A stretch of 64,000 nucleotides of DNA from Bufo bufo (taxonomy: Eukaryota; Chordata; Amphibia; Anura; Bufonidae). Below, in pieces: positions 10,565 through 21,536 of this stretch. Made by a program: the position numbers and the translations under genes. Numbering within the stretch: the first letter of the stretch is position 1; every line of letters starts with the position of its first letter. The notes under the pieces are model-generated. The model saw nothing but the letters and a program-made list of their open reading frames with translations, had not been told where the DNA came from and did no database searches. The stretch lies in contig NC_053395.1 in assembly GCF_905171765.1 (NCBI RefSeq), positions 184,530,156-184,594,155 on the forward strand. Reading direction: 5' to 3'.

Positions 10565-10953
10565 TAAGGCCGAGTTCACACGAATGTGTGTGACCAGTGC
10601 TGCGGGCCGCAATGCACGATCGCCGGCCGTAGGTCAGCCGCATCGGATCGCGGACCCATTCACTTTAATGGGTCCGCGTTACGCTAAAAGATAAGACATG
10701 TTCTATCTTTTTGCGGAACAGAACTATGTACTATGTTACTATGTAGAAGTACGGGACGTAACCCCACGGAAGCACTCCGTAGTGCTTCCGAGGGGTCCCG
10801 TTCCGCGATTCCGGATTTGCGGACCCATTGAAGTGAATGGGTCCGCATCTGTGATGCGGAATGCACACGGAACTGTGGCCGTGTATTGCGGCCCGCGATT
10901 TGCAGGCCGCAGCACAGGCACGGGTCACACACGTTTGTGTGAACTCTGCCTTA
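10565..10953. repeat. Palindromic MITE, 'TTCACACGAACG' family (full copy)
   Basis: Ends TAAGGCCGAGTTCACACG and its near complement finishing CTCTGCCTTA at 10953. The halves pair around a centre near 10760, with shared words such as GACCCATTCACTTTAATGGG. Short frames on both strands are symmetry artefacts. Confidence 0.75.
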
Positions 10954-11318
10954 GTCTTAGCTCCCCAGTCATTTTGTGCAACATGCCCTCTGATATGTAC
11001 TGATGTGTAATGTGCGCCAGACGCCGTGGCCAGGATTTGTTCTACGCATGTAAAACGTCAGTATGCACCTGCGCGGTGCCCGTTTTAGAAGCAGTCAGAG
11101 CTGTCAAGTGCAACCACCCCTATGATGTCATGGGCTGAATCTAGCCATTCTCAATCCAATCCCTCCTCCCAGCCCTACTGTTAGGCCTCCTGTACATGAC
11201 CATATCTGTTTTGCAGTCCGTAAAATACGGTCTCTGTACGTCCCGCACTAGAAAGGCCTATTTCTCTCTTCTCATCATGGCAGTCCAATCTCCAATGGAG
11301 AAGATATCTAAGGCTACT
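10954..11318. other. No gene recognised
   Basis: Includes CATGACCATATCTGTTTTGCAGTCCG, resembling a degraded member of the adjoining MITE family. Confidence 0.35.
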
Positions 11319-11697
11319 TTCACACTAGTGTTTTTGCTGGATCCGGCAGGGTTCATCAAAACGCTTCTGTTACTGATAATACAACCATCTGCATCCGTTA
11401 TGAACGGATCCGGTTGTATTATCTGTAACATAGCCAAGACAGATCCGTCATAAACTCCTTTGAAACTCAATGGAGGACGGATCCGTTTTCCATTGTGTCA
11501 GAGTTAAACGGATCTGTCCCCATTTACTTGCATTGTGGGTCATGACGGATCTGTCTTGCTCCGCATCTCGGGACAGAAAGCATGCTGCGGTTTGCTTTTG
11601 GAGCGTTCTGTTCAGTTACAGAAGCGTTTTTTTTCCGGTATTGAGACCCTATGATGGATCATTGAAAATATTAATGCTAGTGTCAAAGTAGCCTTAT
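11319..11697. repeat. PIF/Harbinger-like MITE ('CTACTTTCACAC' family)
   Basis: Starts TAAGGCTACTTTCACACTAG and ends CTAGTGTCAAAGTAGCCTTA. The halves are partly inverted, with repeated CGGATC(C/T)GT words. Confidence 0.65.
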
Positions 11698-12155
11698 TTA
11701 AAGAGGACCTTTCACCGATTCTTACCCTATGAACGAAGTATACAGCCATGTAGAGCGGCGCCCGGGGATCTCACTGCACTTACTATTATCCCCGGGCGCC
11801 GCTCCGTTCTCCTGCTATGTCCTCCGGTATCTCCGTTCCCTAAGTTATGGTAGGCGGAGTCTGCCCTAGCGCTGGCCAATCGCATTGCAGAGCTCACAGC
11901 CTGGGAGAAAATAACCTCCCAGGCTGTGAGCTCTGCGCTGCGATTGGCCAGCGCTAGGGCAGACTCCGCCTACCATAACTTAGGGACTGGTATCTCCGCC
12001 TACTATAACTTAGTGAGCGGAGATACCGGAGGGCATAACGGCATAACGGAGCGGCGCCCGGGGATAATAGTAAGTGCAGTGAGATCCCCGGGCGCCGCTC
12101 TACATGTCTGTATAGTTAGTTCATAGGGTAAGAATCGGTGAAAGGTCCTCTTTAA
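11698..12155. repeat. GC-rich 458-bp palindromic MITE with TTAA target
   Basis: TTAA at both ends; terminal word TTAAAGAGGACCTTTCACC inverted at the right. Arms include GGCGCCCGGGGAT, AGTAAGTGCAGTGAGATCCC and TAGGGCAGACTCCGCCTACC in inverted copies. Inner hairpin AGCTCACAGCCTGGGAG/CTCCCAGGCTGTGAGCT lies at 11890-11940. Confidence 0.85.
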
Positions 12156-12740
12156 GCCGCGTCTTGTCTAAAGAGTTTGACATGCAGACATCTTAGGTTC
12201 CTCACTTTTCCATCCTCCTCCCCCTCCTGGTTCCCCAACATTGTCATCCTGCTGCTACCCCCCAATACTGTGCCTGCTATGCTCACCAGTATCCACAAAC
12301 ACTACACTGCAGAAATAATGGTGCCATACAGATAGTTCCTCTCCTCCCAATAAACATTAGACTGCCCTCAATATTAATAATGCCCCCATAAGGCATTAAA
12401 GCCCCCGTAGTGTCCCCAGTAGTTAAAGGGGTTGTCCAAGTTATATATATTGATGACCTATCCTGAGGATAGGTCATCAATAAATATAACTTGGACAACC
12501 CCTTCAATGTCCCCTGTAGTAGCCCCAGTATTTAAAAAGCCACGATGCAGTGCCCCCAGTGGTTATAATGACCCCTAGTAGTGTACCCTGTAATATAATG
12601 CCCCTGTAGTGCCCAGTACACATAATTCCTGTAGTGCACATTTGTATAGTGCCCCCTGTAGTTCTCTGGCCTGTATTATAATGCCCCCCATAGTTACTCC
12701 TGCAGTATAATGCCCCCCTGTAGTGCTAGTATGTATAATG
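12156..12740. repeat. Degenerate tandem 'ataatgcccctgtagtg' repeat with a small TTAA hairpin
   Basis: 12424-12507 is a small palindrome (TTAAAGGGGTTGTCCAAG with complement). From about 12360 to 12740 the word CCCC(N)TAGTG(N)CC recurs irregularly every 20-40 bases. The minus-strand frames of 62-74 codons here come from this repeat. Confidence 0.55.
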
Positions 12741-13363
12741 GGCAGCTCGATGGTCGTGGTCACTTTCCTATGTCATCACGCCTCCAGTGACCCAGGACAG
12801 GAGCTAGAGACTCCCGTGGCAAACTAGACATCTCTGGATCCATGTGAGGTACAGGGCTGGTTCTAGCTTTGTTAGAAAGAGATGGTCATCTACGATATGA
12901 TGTCGGATTTTCATATTTTTTTTTTACGTTAAGGGATAACCCCCTACCGCCATCTCACTGTTTCTTAATACTGTTGTATTTCGCACCTACTGGTTTATGG
13001 TTAATCGGACACGGATGCACAATATGGTTGTTGCGTGAGTGTTTTTCCCTGTGCCTGCCAGGGGGTTGTATTTTAGCGTTTTTATTTTTTTTTGTCCTAC
13101 ATTTCTCACCGCATATTATGGAGACTGATGAGGCTAGTAATTATTCAGTGTCTTCATGCAGCATTAATGTTTTGGCAAGATCTTGAGGGTATTTGGAAAC
13201 AGGTGTGAAACCTTTTGATCTAGATTAGCCTTGGTACCAATTGATTTAAAAAAAATTAAACTGCAATCAATGTTTGTTTGATTTTAGGTAATTCTGTTGC
13301 TCTTATTCTGTTGAGAATTACTGCTGTCCCACATTAATTAATTAGAATTTTTCTTTTGTACAG
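12741..13363 (+). other. sp3: sp3 upstream intron (3' portion)
   Basis: Non-repetitive sequence ending in a polypyrimidine tract and acceptor TTTTCTTTTGTACAG directly before the first sp3 exon of the window. Where this intron starts is not visible. The 105-codon open frame at 12869 has no recognisable domain. Confidence 0.6.
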
Positions 13364-14678
13364 ACTGAGGATTTGACATCGGTGCAATTGACAGGAGGCC
13401 CTAATAGATGGGAAGTTTTGACTCCAGCCCAAGCTGCATTGAAAGATGAAGCTGGAAATATAGTTCAGCTTCCAGGTGGTGCTACAGTAACTTCAAGTGG
13501 ACAGTATGTGCTGCCCCTTCAGACTCTTCAGAATCAGCATCTCTTTTCGGTAGCGCAAGGAACAGACAATTCTAATGGCACGCTTTCTAATGTGCAGTAT
13601 CAAGTCATACCACAGCTTCAGACCTCTGATGGCCAGCAGGTCCAGCTTGGCTTTGCCACATCTGATAATGGTGGTTTAGATCAAGATTCTGGCCAGATTC
13701 AGATTATTCCTGGGAATTCTAGTCTTTTGTCATCAAATCAAAATATATTAACACAAGCTGGTCAACTTCAGCAGATTCAAGGAGTTACAATTGGCGGCTC
13801 GGCCTATGGAGGACAAACCCAAGTTGTTGCTAATGTCCCACTTGGTCTTCCGGGTAACATCACGTTTGTTCCCATAAATAGCGTTGACCTAGATTCACTG
13901 GGTCTGTCTGGTAGCGCAGAAGGCATGACGGGCATTACTGCAGATGGACACTTGATAAGTGCAGGGCAAGCCATAGATAGCTCTGATACTTCTGAAAGGA
14001 CTGCAGAGCAAGAGCATGTTTCTCCTGAAGGCGGTGAAACAAACTCGGAAACAGATTTGTATGTGCCAACCTCTTCTTCATCTCAGCTTCCTGTCACTAT
14101 AGACAGCACAGGAATGCTTCAGGGTGGAAACAGTTTGGCAGACAGTCCATCTGGGCACATGCAAACAACCGATCTTCAGGGAAACTACATCCAAACGTCA
14201 GATGAGTCACAGAACATTCAGGTCTCCACGTCACAATCATTGGTACAGCAAATCCATCTTCAAGATAGTCAGCAGTCCACCAGTCAAGCCCAGCTTGTAC
14301 AGAGCATTGCGCAGCAGGCAATCCAGGCTGTTCATGCAGGAGGTCAAGGCATATCGTCACAAGCTTTGCAAAACCTTCAATTGCAGCTGAACCCTGGAAC
14401 ATTCTTAATTCAAGCCCAAACAGTGACTCCTTCTGGTCAAATTGCCTGGCAGACATTTCAAGTTCAAGGTGTCCAGAATTTGCAAAACTTGCAGATTCAG
14501 AATTCGTCTCCTCAACAGATAACGTTGACACCTGTGCAGACACTCACCCTTGGCCAAGTTTCCGGAGGGGGTGGTTTAAGTACTGGTCAGTTGCCAAACC
14601 TGCAAACCGTTACAGTAAACTCTGTGGACGCTGCTGGTATCCATTTTCAGCACGGAGAGCATTCGGACAGCCCTACAG
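13364..14678 (+). CDS. sp3: Transcription factor Sp3, large glutamine-rich transactivation exon
   Basis: Sp3 binds GC/GT boxes in nuclear promoters and activates or represses transcription. This exon encodes about 438 residues of its N-terminal half. It opens in frame TEDLTSVQLTGGPNRWEVLT directly after the acceptor and runs to SDSPT before donor GTAGGT. It is rich in Q, S and T. Two glutamine-rich activation regions are visible (about NIVQLPGG...QVQLGF and LQNLQLQLNPGTFLIQAQTV to ITLTPVQTLTLGQV). The conserved blocks GLPGNITFVPINSVDLDSLG and SSSSQLPVTIDSTG identify Sp3 rather than Sp1 or Sp4. The last base is codon phase 1 and joins the exon at 16651. No ATG near the start is needed: the true start lies in an upstream exon outside the window. 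Open reading past the donor to 14809 is intronic. The phase match and conserved content make this confident. Confidence 0.96.
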
Positions 14679-15490
14679 GTAGGTTTCAATTTCATTTCTA
14701 TCAAACTGAATTGTTTGAACTTTGTGTTAGGATTGAGATTTTTAGAATGGAACAAATCTCCGAGCCGGATGGTCAGCGAGGCCAGAAAGGGGTTACTTTA
14801 TTCTTATAGCTGATCCTAAATAGCAGACTGCAACGGGAACGAGCCTCCCCAGCATCACAGGTGACGCTAGGGAGTCTTGTTCTCGTCACTGGCTGCTATT
14901 GGCTGAGCACTTTGCACCAAGGCAAGAACACTGGCATCCAGGAACCAAAGCCGCTCCTGCTAGATTGTACATATACTGTGCTCCGGATTAAAACCCATCA
15001 CCAAGCGCTGAACATGTACGGCGCATGGTCGTTATCTGGTTAAGTAAAAGCACTTTCCTTAATTTCATAATTACTCTATTTTAGAAAATCGCATTCCCCG
15101 CTACTACACTGCTGGAAACAGAATATAGGTGTTTTGGGAGGCTTACTAGTTTGTGTGCGCAGAAATGTTTGTCTTTGTGGTTAACAAACTCATACAAACC
15201 TGCGTTGCTTCCATCCATCCTAGTCCTGTTTCTTTCTAACATACTAATACGTGACTACAGGATCAGACTATACACAGATTTATTCTGCTAGCCTGGACAC
15301 CTAGGTCTGTGTAGGAGCCATGTACAAAAAACTTTTTTTTTAAAAATAAAATCTTATAGCAAAGTGTTGGATTAACTTTGTGCCAATGCAAAAAAAAAAC
15401 AAAAAAAAAACTCATCCATTTACTAAATTACTGCAGAAGTTGAAGCCAATATACTAGGTAGTGTTTTAGTAAAGAAAACAATTTATCCAC
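14679..15490. other. sp3 intron, 5' part, no repeat identified
   Basis: Begins with donor GTAGGTTTC. Mostly unique sequence with two A-rich runs at 15330-15410; no coding signal. Confidence 0.6.
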
Positions 15491-15866
15491 TTAGGCTGAG
15501 TTCACTTCAGCGTTCATCCTTTCCGTTCTCCTATAACGAAGCAGGAGAACGGAAAGGCTGAACGCTAAAAGGACGGATTCGGCACATAACTGAGCCGAAC
15601 GGAGCCTACGGACCCCATAGACTATATAAGGGGGTCCGTTAGGTTTACGCTCAAACAATGATTTTGGAGCGGAGGCAAAATTCCTACATGCACAACTTTT
15701 TTGTCTCCGCTACAAAATCATCTGAGTGTAAACCTAACGGACCCCTTTATAATCTATGGGTTCTGTAGGCTTCGTTCGGCTCAGTTATGTGCCGAATCCA
15801 TCCTTTCCGTTTTCCTGCTCATATAACGAAACTGAAAGGCTGAACGCTGATGTGAACTCAGCCTTA
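15491..15866. repeat. Palindromic MITE with TTA target duplication
   Basis: Element 15494-15863 begins GGCTGAGTTCACTTCAGCG and ends CGCTGATGTGAACTCAGCC, with TTA directly repeated on both flanks (15491-15493 and 15864-15866). Arms pair via GTTAGGTTTACGCTC and its complement. TTA duplications indicate a PIF/Harbinger-type mobiliser. Confidence 0.75.
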
Positions 15867-16430
15867 AAGGGGTTGTTCCACAATAATTCCTTATTCATGT
15901 AATAAGGTGGTTGAGTGCCCGGAGAGAAAGGAGCGGTGGTCATTCATGCACACTGCTGCTCCATTTAACTCTGTGGGACTGCTGGAGATGATGGAGTGCC
16001 ATACTTGGCTTATCTTTTGCACTACTATGGAGTTGAATGGTGGGACAGCCTTTTTAGGAATTCAGTGTGTAAGAAAAAAAGGGGGGGGGGGGGGGGGGAA
16101 GAAAATCACCCCAAAAAAAAAATTCGGAATTTTTTTCATGCAATTCAACTGGGGTCTTCACTGAGGCAGTAGTGCCACGGCTTTCTTCAGCTTTTCCTAG
16201 GCCGTGTGATGTTACGTTCTTCAGTCACATGGCCTAGACGCAGCTCAGCCTTATTGAAGTTGCCATACCAGGCACAGCCACTATACAATGTACAGCTTGG
16301 TAAGCAGAGAGCTACTACGAGCGCAACTGCCTTCTAAAACAGCTGATCGGCAGGGGTCCTGGGTGTCGGGCCCTTACCGATCAGATGCTGATGACATATC
16401 CAAAGAAAAGGCCTCACAACCCCTTTAATG
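15867..16430. repeat. Snap-back repeat, 'GATGACCTATCC' family, with poly-G run
   Basis: AAAGGGGTTGTTCCAC at the left and CAACCCCTTTAA at the right are inverted; internal GGTCCTGGGTGTCGG is shared with the other copies. About 18 G at 16081-16098 interrupt it. Confidence 0.6.
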
Positions 16431-16608
16431 TGAGTGAAGTACTGCAAAAGCAAATGGGTGCATCTCCATACTATGAAAACATAAATCAATGATCTTGCAA
16501 TTATTTGGAACGTGTGAACTATAGTATTCTGTGGAGCTCTAAGTTGTATTAGGTGCTTTAGTTATTTTGCATTTAAAAAAGTGTTACATTTGAAAACCTA
16601 ATTCTGTG

Positions 16609-16609
<1 letters not shown>

Positions 16610-16640
<31 letters not shown>

Positions 16641-16650
16641 TTTTAATTAG
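16610..16650 (+). promoter_or_regulatory. sp3: sp3 splice acceptor with 28-nt poly-T tract
   Basis: An uninterrupted run of T from 16610 to 16637 is followed by ACATTTTAATTAG and the exon. It serves as the polypyrimidine tract. Its length makes it prone to replication slippage. Confidence 0.8.
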
Positions 16651-16843
16651 CTATACGGATTAAGGAAGAAGAACCAGATCCAGAGGAGTGGCAACTTACT
16701 GGGGATTCGACAGTCAATACCAATGATTTAACTCATCTGAGAGTCCAAGTTGTTGATGATGAACTTGACCAACCAAATCAAGAGGGAAAACGACTTCGGA
16801 GAGTGGCTTGCACTTGTCCCAACTGTAAAGATGGAGCTGGAAG
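16651..16843 (+). CDS. sp3: Sp3 exon: sumoylation/inhibitory motif and Buttonhead box
   Basis: 193-bp exon that joins the previous one in phase (G + CT gives alanine) and encodes AIRIKEEEPDPEEWQ followed by an acidic stretch and GKRLRRVACTCPNC. The IKEE motif is the known SUMO acceptor of Sp3 and lies in its inhibitory domain. RRVACTCPNCKDG is the Buttonhead (Btd) box that precedes the zinc fingers in Sp factors. The exon ends at GGAAG before donor GTTTGT and leaves two bases (AG) completed by the G at 18848. Intron phases on both sides are consistent. Very confident. Confidence 0.96.
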
Positions 16844-16904
16844 GTTTGTATCCCAAGTTTCACACCAGCAAGCTATTTGCAGTTAAGTTTTTTTTTTTCT
16901 CTCT

Positions 16905-18668
16905 CGTGGACCCCCCCCCCCCCCCCCCCCCCCTTCCCATATGCCTTTTTATGGCGGTCACTAAGGGGCCTTAAGCTGGGCCGCCGCTCTCACATGAGAG
17001 CCGCGGCCCTGCTCTAACAGCCCGGACTGGCAGGAGTGCCGATCTGGGCTGCTTAACACTTTACATGCCGTAGGCAATGGCGCCCACCACATGTAAAGTG
17101 CTCACAGAGGGAGCCGACTCCCTCTGTCTTTCATTGGTACCCCGTAAATGCGATCGCGGGGTGCCGATGTGTGTGAAGGGTTGCTGGGGTCTTGTGTAGG
17201 CCCCAGACCAGCCTTCTGTAATTTCCAGCAGGCTGCAAGCTTTTCAATGAAAAAAAAGGCAAAAAAAATTTAATCTTCCCCGTACGTTAAAAAAAAGAAA
17301 AAATTGCTAATTTACGGTATTCTTAGTTGCCACCGAAAAAAACTTAATAACAAGCGATCAAAAAGCGCCATTTACTCCAAAATGATGCCAATAATAAAAT
17401 ACAAGTTGTCCCGCAAAAACCAAGCCCAAGTTTCCAAAATGGGGTCACTTTTTGGAGTTTTCCTTCTAGGGGTACCTCAGGGGCTCTTCAAATGTGAAAT
17501 GGCGCCTGAAAACCATTCCAGCAAAATCTGCCCTCTGTTAACAATATGGCACTCTTTTCCCTCTGCACCCTGCCATGTGCCCATAAAGCAGTTTGAGACC
17601 ACATAAATTGCAGAATCGGGGTAATAAATATTGCGGTTTCTTTGGCTGTTAACCCTTGCTGTGTTACAGGAAAGTTGGATTTAAATGGATAATCTGCCCC
17701 AAAAAAATGTAATTTTGAAATTGCCCCTCCAGTTTGCTTTAAAGGGAACCTGTCATCAATTTTATGCTGCCCATACGAACAGCAGCATAACGTAGAGACA
17801 GGTGAGTTGATTTCAGCGGTATGTCATTTCAAAGGTAAAAGTAAGTGGTTGCCGAGAACCAACATCACAATCATTGCAGACTGGGCCTGGAAAAGTCACG
17901 GCCACCTGAGAAGAGTCCTGGTTATTCATAAGTTCCTGCTCTCCCTGCCCACCTGCTCATGACTGACTGTCTACTACCTAGTTTTCTCCCTGGAAGAGAA
18001 CTGCCAATCATCAGCAGATGGGTTGAGAGCAGGAGATTATGAATAACCAGGACTCTTCTCAAGTAGATTTGACTCTTTTCCAGGCCTGGACTGCAATAAT
18101 TGTGATGCCGGTTCTCAGCAACCACTTACTTTTAGCTCATGAGTGACACACCGATGAAATCTGTATTTCTGTCACTATTTTATGCTGCCCTAAGTGAGGT
18201 CAGCAATAAAGTTGATGACAGGTTCCCTTTAATTCTTGTGGAACACCTAATGGGTTAATAAAGTTTGTAAAATCAGTTTTGAAAAACTTGAGGGGTGTCA
18301 TTTCTAAAAAAAAAAAGGTCATTTATGGGTGGTTTCTCCTTTTGTATGCCCCACAAAGTGACTTCATAACTGAAACGGTCCTTAAAGTGGGTTTTGGAAT
18401 TTTTCTTAAACTTAATGTACTTCTAAGCCTTCTAACTTCCTAAAAAAATAAAATGACATTTGCAAAATGATGCCGACATAAGGTAAAACGTATAAACTCA
18501 AATTCACCACTAATATGCAGTACAATGTGTCACGAGAAAACAATCTCAGAATGGCTTGGATAAGTAAAAGCGTTCCAAAGTTATTACCACATAACGTGAC
18601 ACATGTCAGATTTGAAAAATGGGGCTCCGGCATTTGGTCCAAACTGGCTGTCGCTTGAAGGGGTTAAA
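16905..18668. mobile_element. Non-autonomous piggyBac-like repeat with a nested MITE
   Basis: Left part 16955-17240 (GCGGTCACTAAGGGG, CACTTTACATG, GACTCCCTCTGT) matches, in reverse, the repeat at 42480-43683. The right part from about 17290 matches the non-coding 3' half of the piggyBac element at 51130-52983 (GGCTGTTAACCCTTGCT, GGAACACCTAANGGGTTAA) and ends CTTGAAGGGGTTAA at 18666. It has a poly-C run of over 20 at 16911. No transposase is left. It fills most of sp3 intron 4. Confidence 0.65.
17739..18232. repeat. Palindromic MITE with TTAA target, nested
   Basis: TTAA at 17739-17742 and 18229-18232, ends AAAGGGAACCTGTCATCAA and its complement; internal ATGAATAACCAGGACTCTTC and GAAGAGTCCTGGTTATTCAT are inverted. 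The sequences outside rejoin cleanly when compared with 52340-52440. A truncated copy lies at 41804-42000. Confidence 0.85.
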
Positions 18669-18847
18669 AATTAATTGTGTACCTGTGTTAACAAGTCGTG
18701 TTTGTTAACAACTGAAAATTGTTTGCAAGTTATTTGTGTAGAATAAAAATCAATTAGCGTGTTACAATGCACAGTACACATTTCTTAGCTGTGTTTTAAT
18801 TGCTGTATTTACTTAGATATGTGTCTGGTTACTTTCTAATATCTTAG

Positions 18848-19044
18848 GGGTACCAACCTGGGAAAAAAGAAGCAACACATCTGTCATATCCCAGGATGTG
18901 GTAAAGTGTATGGTAAAACATCACATCTAAGGGCTCATCTGCGTTGGCATTCTGGGGAACGTCCATTTGTGTGTACTTGGATGTTCTGTGGCAAAAGGTT
19001 TACACGAAGTGATGAGCTACAGCGACACAGAAGAACACATACTG
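18848..19044 (+). CDS. sp3: Sp3 exon: zinc fingers 1 and 2
   Basis: 197-bp exon flanked by AG and GTAAGG. It completes the AGG codon of the previous exon and encodes [20 protein letters not shown] onward. Finger 1 is C-X4-C-X12-H-X3-H with KTSHLRA in the recognition helix; finger 2 is C-X4-C-X12-H-X3-H with RSDELQR. These KHA and RER contact residues are those of GC-box-binding Sp factors. It ends HRRTHTG in phase with the last exon. Residues WMFCGK differ slightly from the mammalian form. Certain as an Sp-family exon and assigned to sp3 by context. Confidence 0.97.
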
Positions 19045-19244
19045 GTAAGGATCACGTTCTTTTTAAAGTGTATGTAGCGTAAAAATAAAATTGTTTAAAA
19101 TCATTGTAATAACTTTTATTCCAATAAATGCAAATGCACGGAGATATTACACATTCAATTCCTAATCAACACAGTGTTAATGTTTTACAGAAAGTAAGGA
19201 AAAAGGAATATTAGGCATTACCAACATTTTTCTATAAAAACTCA
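19045..19244. other. sp3 last intron, 5' end
   Basis: Donor GTAAGG followed by unique sequence. This intron runs to 37006 (about 18 kb) and is filled by the elements listed below. Confidence 0.7.
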
Positions 19245-19416
19245 TGGGATCATTTATCAAACTGGTGTAAAGTAGAACTGGCTTAGTTGCCCATAACAAC
19301 CAATCAGATTCCACCTTACATTTTGACAGCTCGTTTGTAAAATGAGTGGAATCTTATTGATTGCTATGGGCATCTAAGCCAGTTTTACTTTACACCAGTT
19401 TGATAAATGATCCCAT
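19245..19416. repeat. 172-bp snap-back repeat ('TTTATCAAACTGGTGTAAAG' family)
   Basis: GGGATCATTTATCAAACTGG at the left is inverted at the right end; the arms contain AACCAATCAGATTCCAC. A diverged half-copy is at 35824-35960. Confidence 0.8.
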
Positions 19417-19727
19417 CAAACATTTAATGTATAAACTGGAAAAATATGTTTGAGATTTCACTTTACTTTGACTTTCTGAACTAATATTTAGCGGCATAAC
19501 CATGGTTTCTGAGAACTGTGTGACATGTTGCATGGAGTCAACCAACATCTGGCCCGTCTGAACAGGTATTCCAGTCCAGGACAATTGGACTATAATTCAT
19601 TTCTTCTGCATTTTGGGGATTTTCCTCACAAACCATTTATTATTTCACCCCACAAGTTTTCCAGGGGATTGAGATGACCACTCCATTACCTCAATCCTGT
19701 TTTGTAATTAGATGTTCTCTTGGGGTC

Positions 19728-20008
19728 AATTCACATCCGTATGTGTTTTGTAGATCTGCAAAACACTGACACCGGCAATGTGCGTTCCGCATTTTGCGGA
19801 CCGCACATTGTCTTCACTTTTGTAGAAAATGAATTTTCTTGTCCGCAATTGCGGACAAGAATAGGACATGTTCTATTTTTTTGCAGATCTGCAAATGCGG
19901 ATGTGGACAGCACATTCCGGCCCCATTAAAATGAATGGGTCCGCACCTTTTCCGCAAAATTACAGAACGGATGCGGACCCACTTTGCGGACTTGTGAATG
20001 AACCCTAA
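19728..20008. repeat. Palindromic MITE nested in the Tc1 fossil
   Basis: AATTCACATCCGTATG at the left corresponds to AGTGAATGAACCC at the right; the centre GTCCGCAATTGCGGAC is a perfect palindrome. Related to the 'TTCACACGAACG' family. Confidence 0.6.
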
Positions 20009-20319
20009 CTGGTGTTTTTTGGGGTCATTGTGTTAATACACCCTTTTCAAGGGCTTTTCTTCTCCGGCATAGGACAACATGATTTCCTCAAATATTCTGA
20101 TCAGGGCTGTGGAGTCGGAGTTGAGGAGTCTGAGTCGGAGGCAATTTTGGGTACCTGGAGTCGAAGTCGGCAAAAAATTAACAGACTCCTACTAGATTTA
20201 AATTGGAATAAAAAAAAAAAAGCAAGTTTAAATGTCCCAATTCACAAAAATGGTGTAGTAAACCAGTGTGGCACACTAGGTGGTGCTGCGTGGAGTCGGG
20301 ATCCCACCTCATATATAAG

Positions 20320-20703
20320 ATAAATCAAACAAAACTCCAGCAATTTGCATTGGTGTTCTTGGTATTTATTGTGATGCGGCAAAGTTACACTTTGTGTGAC
20401 GTTTTGGCTGAAATAGCCTTTTTCAAACATCAGCCGCTCTGGAGGAAGGAGCCAGTCAGTGCTGCCCTGTGGATGTAGATGGCGTGCAAATGCATGCGAT
20501 GGGAAGAAGCTTCCTCCCATCGCATGCATTTGCACGCCATCTATAGCCACAGCGCAGCACTGACTGGCTCCTTCCTCCAGAGCGGCTGATGTTTGAAAAA
20601 GGCTATTTCAGCCGAAACGTCACACAAAGTGTAACTTTGCCGCATCACAATAAATACCAAGAACACCAATGCAAATTGCTGGATTTTTGTTTGATTTACT
20701 AAT
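20320..20703. repeat. Head-to-head palindrome of PLE-like terminal sequence
   Basis: The two halves pair around 20511-20521. The right half reads GCTGATGTTTGAAAAAGG, then CAGCCGAAACGTC, which resembles the hammerhead region of Penelope-like elements but with a disrupted core. The left half is its complement with GTTTTGGCTG replacing GTTTCGGCTG (a CpG change). Confidence 0.65.
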
Positions 20704-20746
20704 TCACAAAAAGTTATAAATAATTACCGTACTTTTCGCCCTATAA

Positions 20747-21150
20747 GGCTACTTTCACACTTGCGTTTGGGGTTCCGCTTGTGAGATCTGTTTGAGGGCT
20801 CTCACAAGCAGCCCCGAAGATCCGTTTATCCCCAATGCATTCTGAACGGATAAGGATCCGTTCAGAATTCATCAGTTTGGCTCCATTCCGCTCTGGAGGC
20901 GGACACCAAAACGCTGCTTGCAGCGTTTTGGTGTCCGCCTGGCGGTGCGGAGCCAAACAGATCCGTCCTGACTTACAATGCAAGTCAATGGGGACGGATC
21001 TGTTTGACTAACAATTAGACTGTATTTTTTTTTTTACATAGAATGCAGACGGATCCGTTCTGAACGGATACCATTGTTTGCATTATAGGTGCAGATCCGT
21101 CTGGTATCTGCACAGACTGATCCGCACCTAACGCAAGTGTGAAAGTAGCC
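20747..21150. repeat. PIF/Harbinger-like MITE with TAA target duplication
   Basis: GGCTACTTTCACACTTGCG at the left is inverted at the right. TAA flanks both sides (20744-20746, 21151-21153), and the outer repeat reads CTA-TAA-GACGCAC once the MITE is removed. Confidence 0.85.
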
Positions 21151-21321
21151 TAAGACGCACCTAGGTTTTTGAGGAGGAAAATAAGAAAAAAAATAATTTG
21201 AACCAAAAGGTGTGCTTTTGGTGGGTTTTGAACTAATGGGGGGCATCTGTGGGGGGCACTGTTATGGGGCGCTTCTGTGGGTGGCACTGTTATGGGGGGA
21301 TCATTGTGGGGGCATCTGTGG

Positions 21322-21536
21322 ATGATATATATCACTATCTCTATATATCACTATCTCTATATATCACTATCTCTATATATCACTATCTCTATATATCTCT
21401 ATCTCTATATATCTCTATCTCTATATATCTCTATCTCTATATATCTCTATCTCTATATATCTCTATCTCTATATATCTCTATCTCTATATATCTCTATCT
21501 CTATATATCACTATCTCTATATATCACCTTATCTTA
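21322..21536. repeat. 18-bp tandem array (ATATATCTCTATCTCT)
   Basis: About a dozen units alternating TATATATCACTATCTC and TATATATCTCTATCTC. It generates the spurious 'YISLSLYI' reading frames. Confidence 0.9.

Noticed and set aside
14679..14809. Extension of the sp3 large exon to the stop at 14809
   Set aside because: The donor GTAGGT at 14679 and the in-phase acceptor at 16651 rejoin conserved Sp3 sequence; the extension does not resemble Sp factors.
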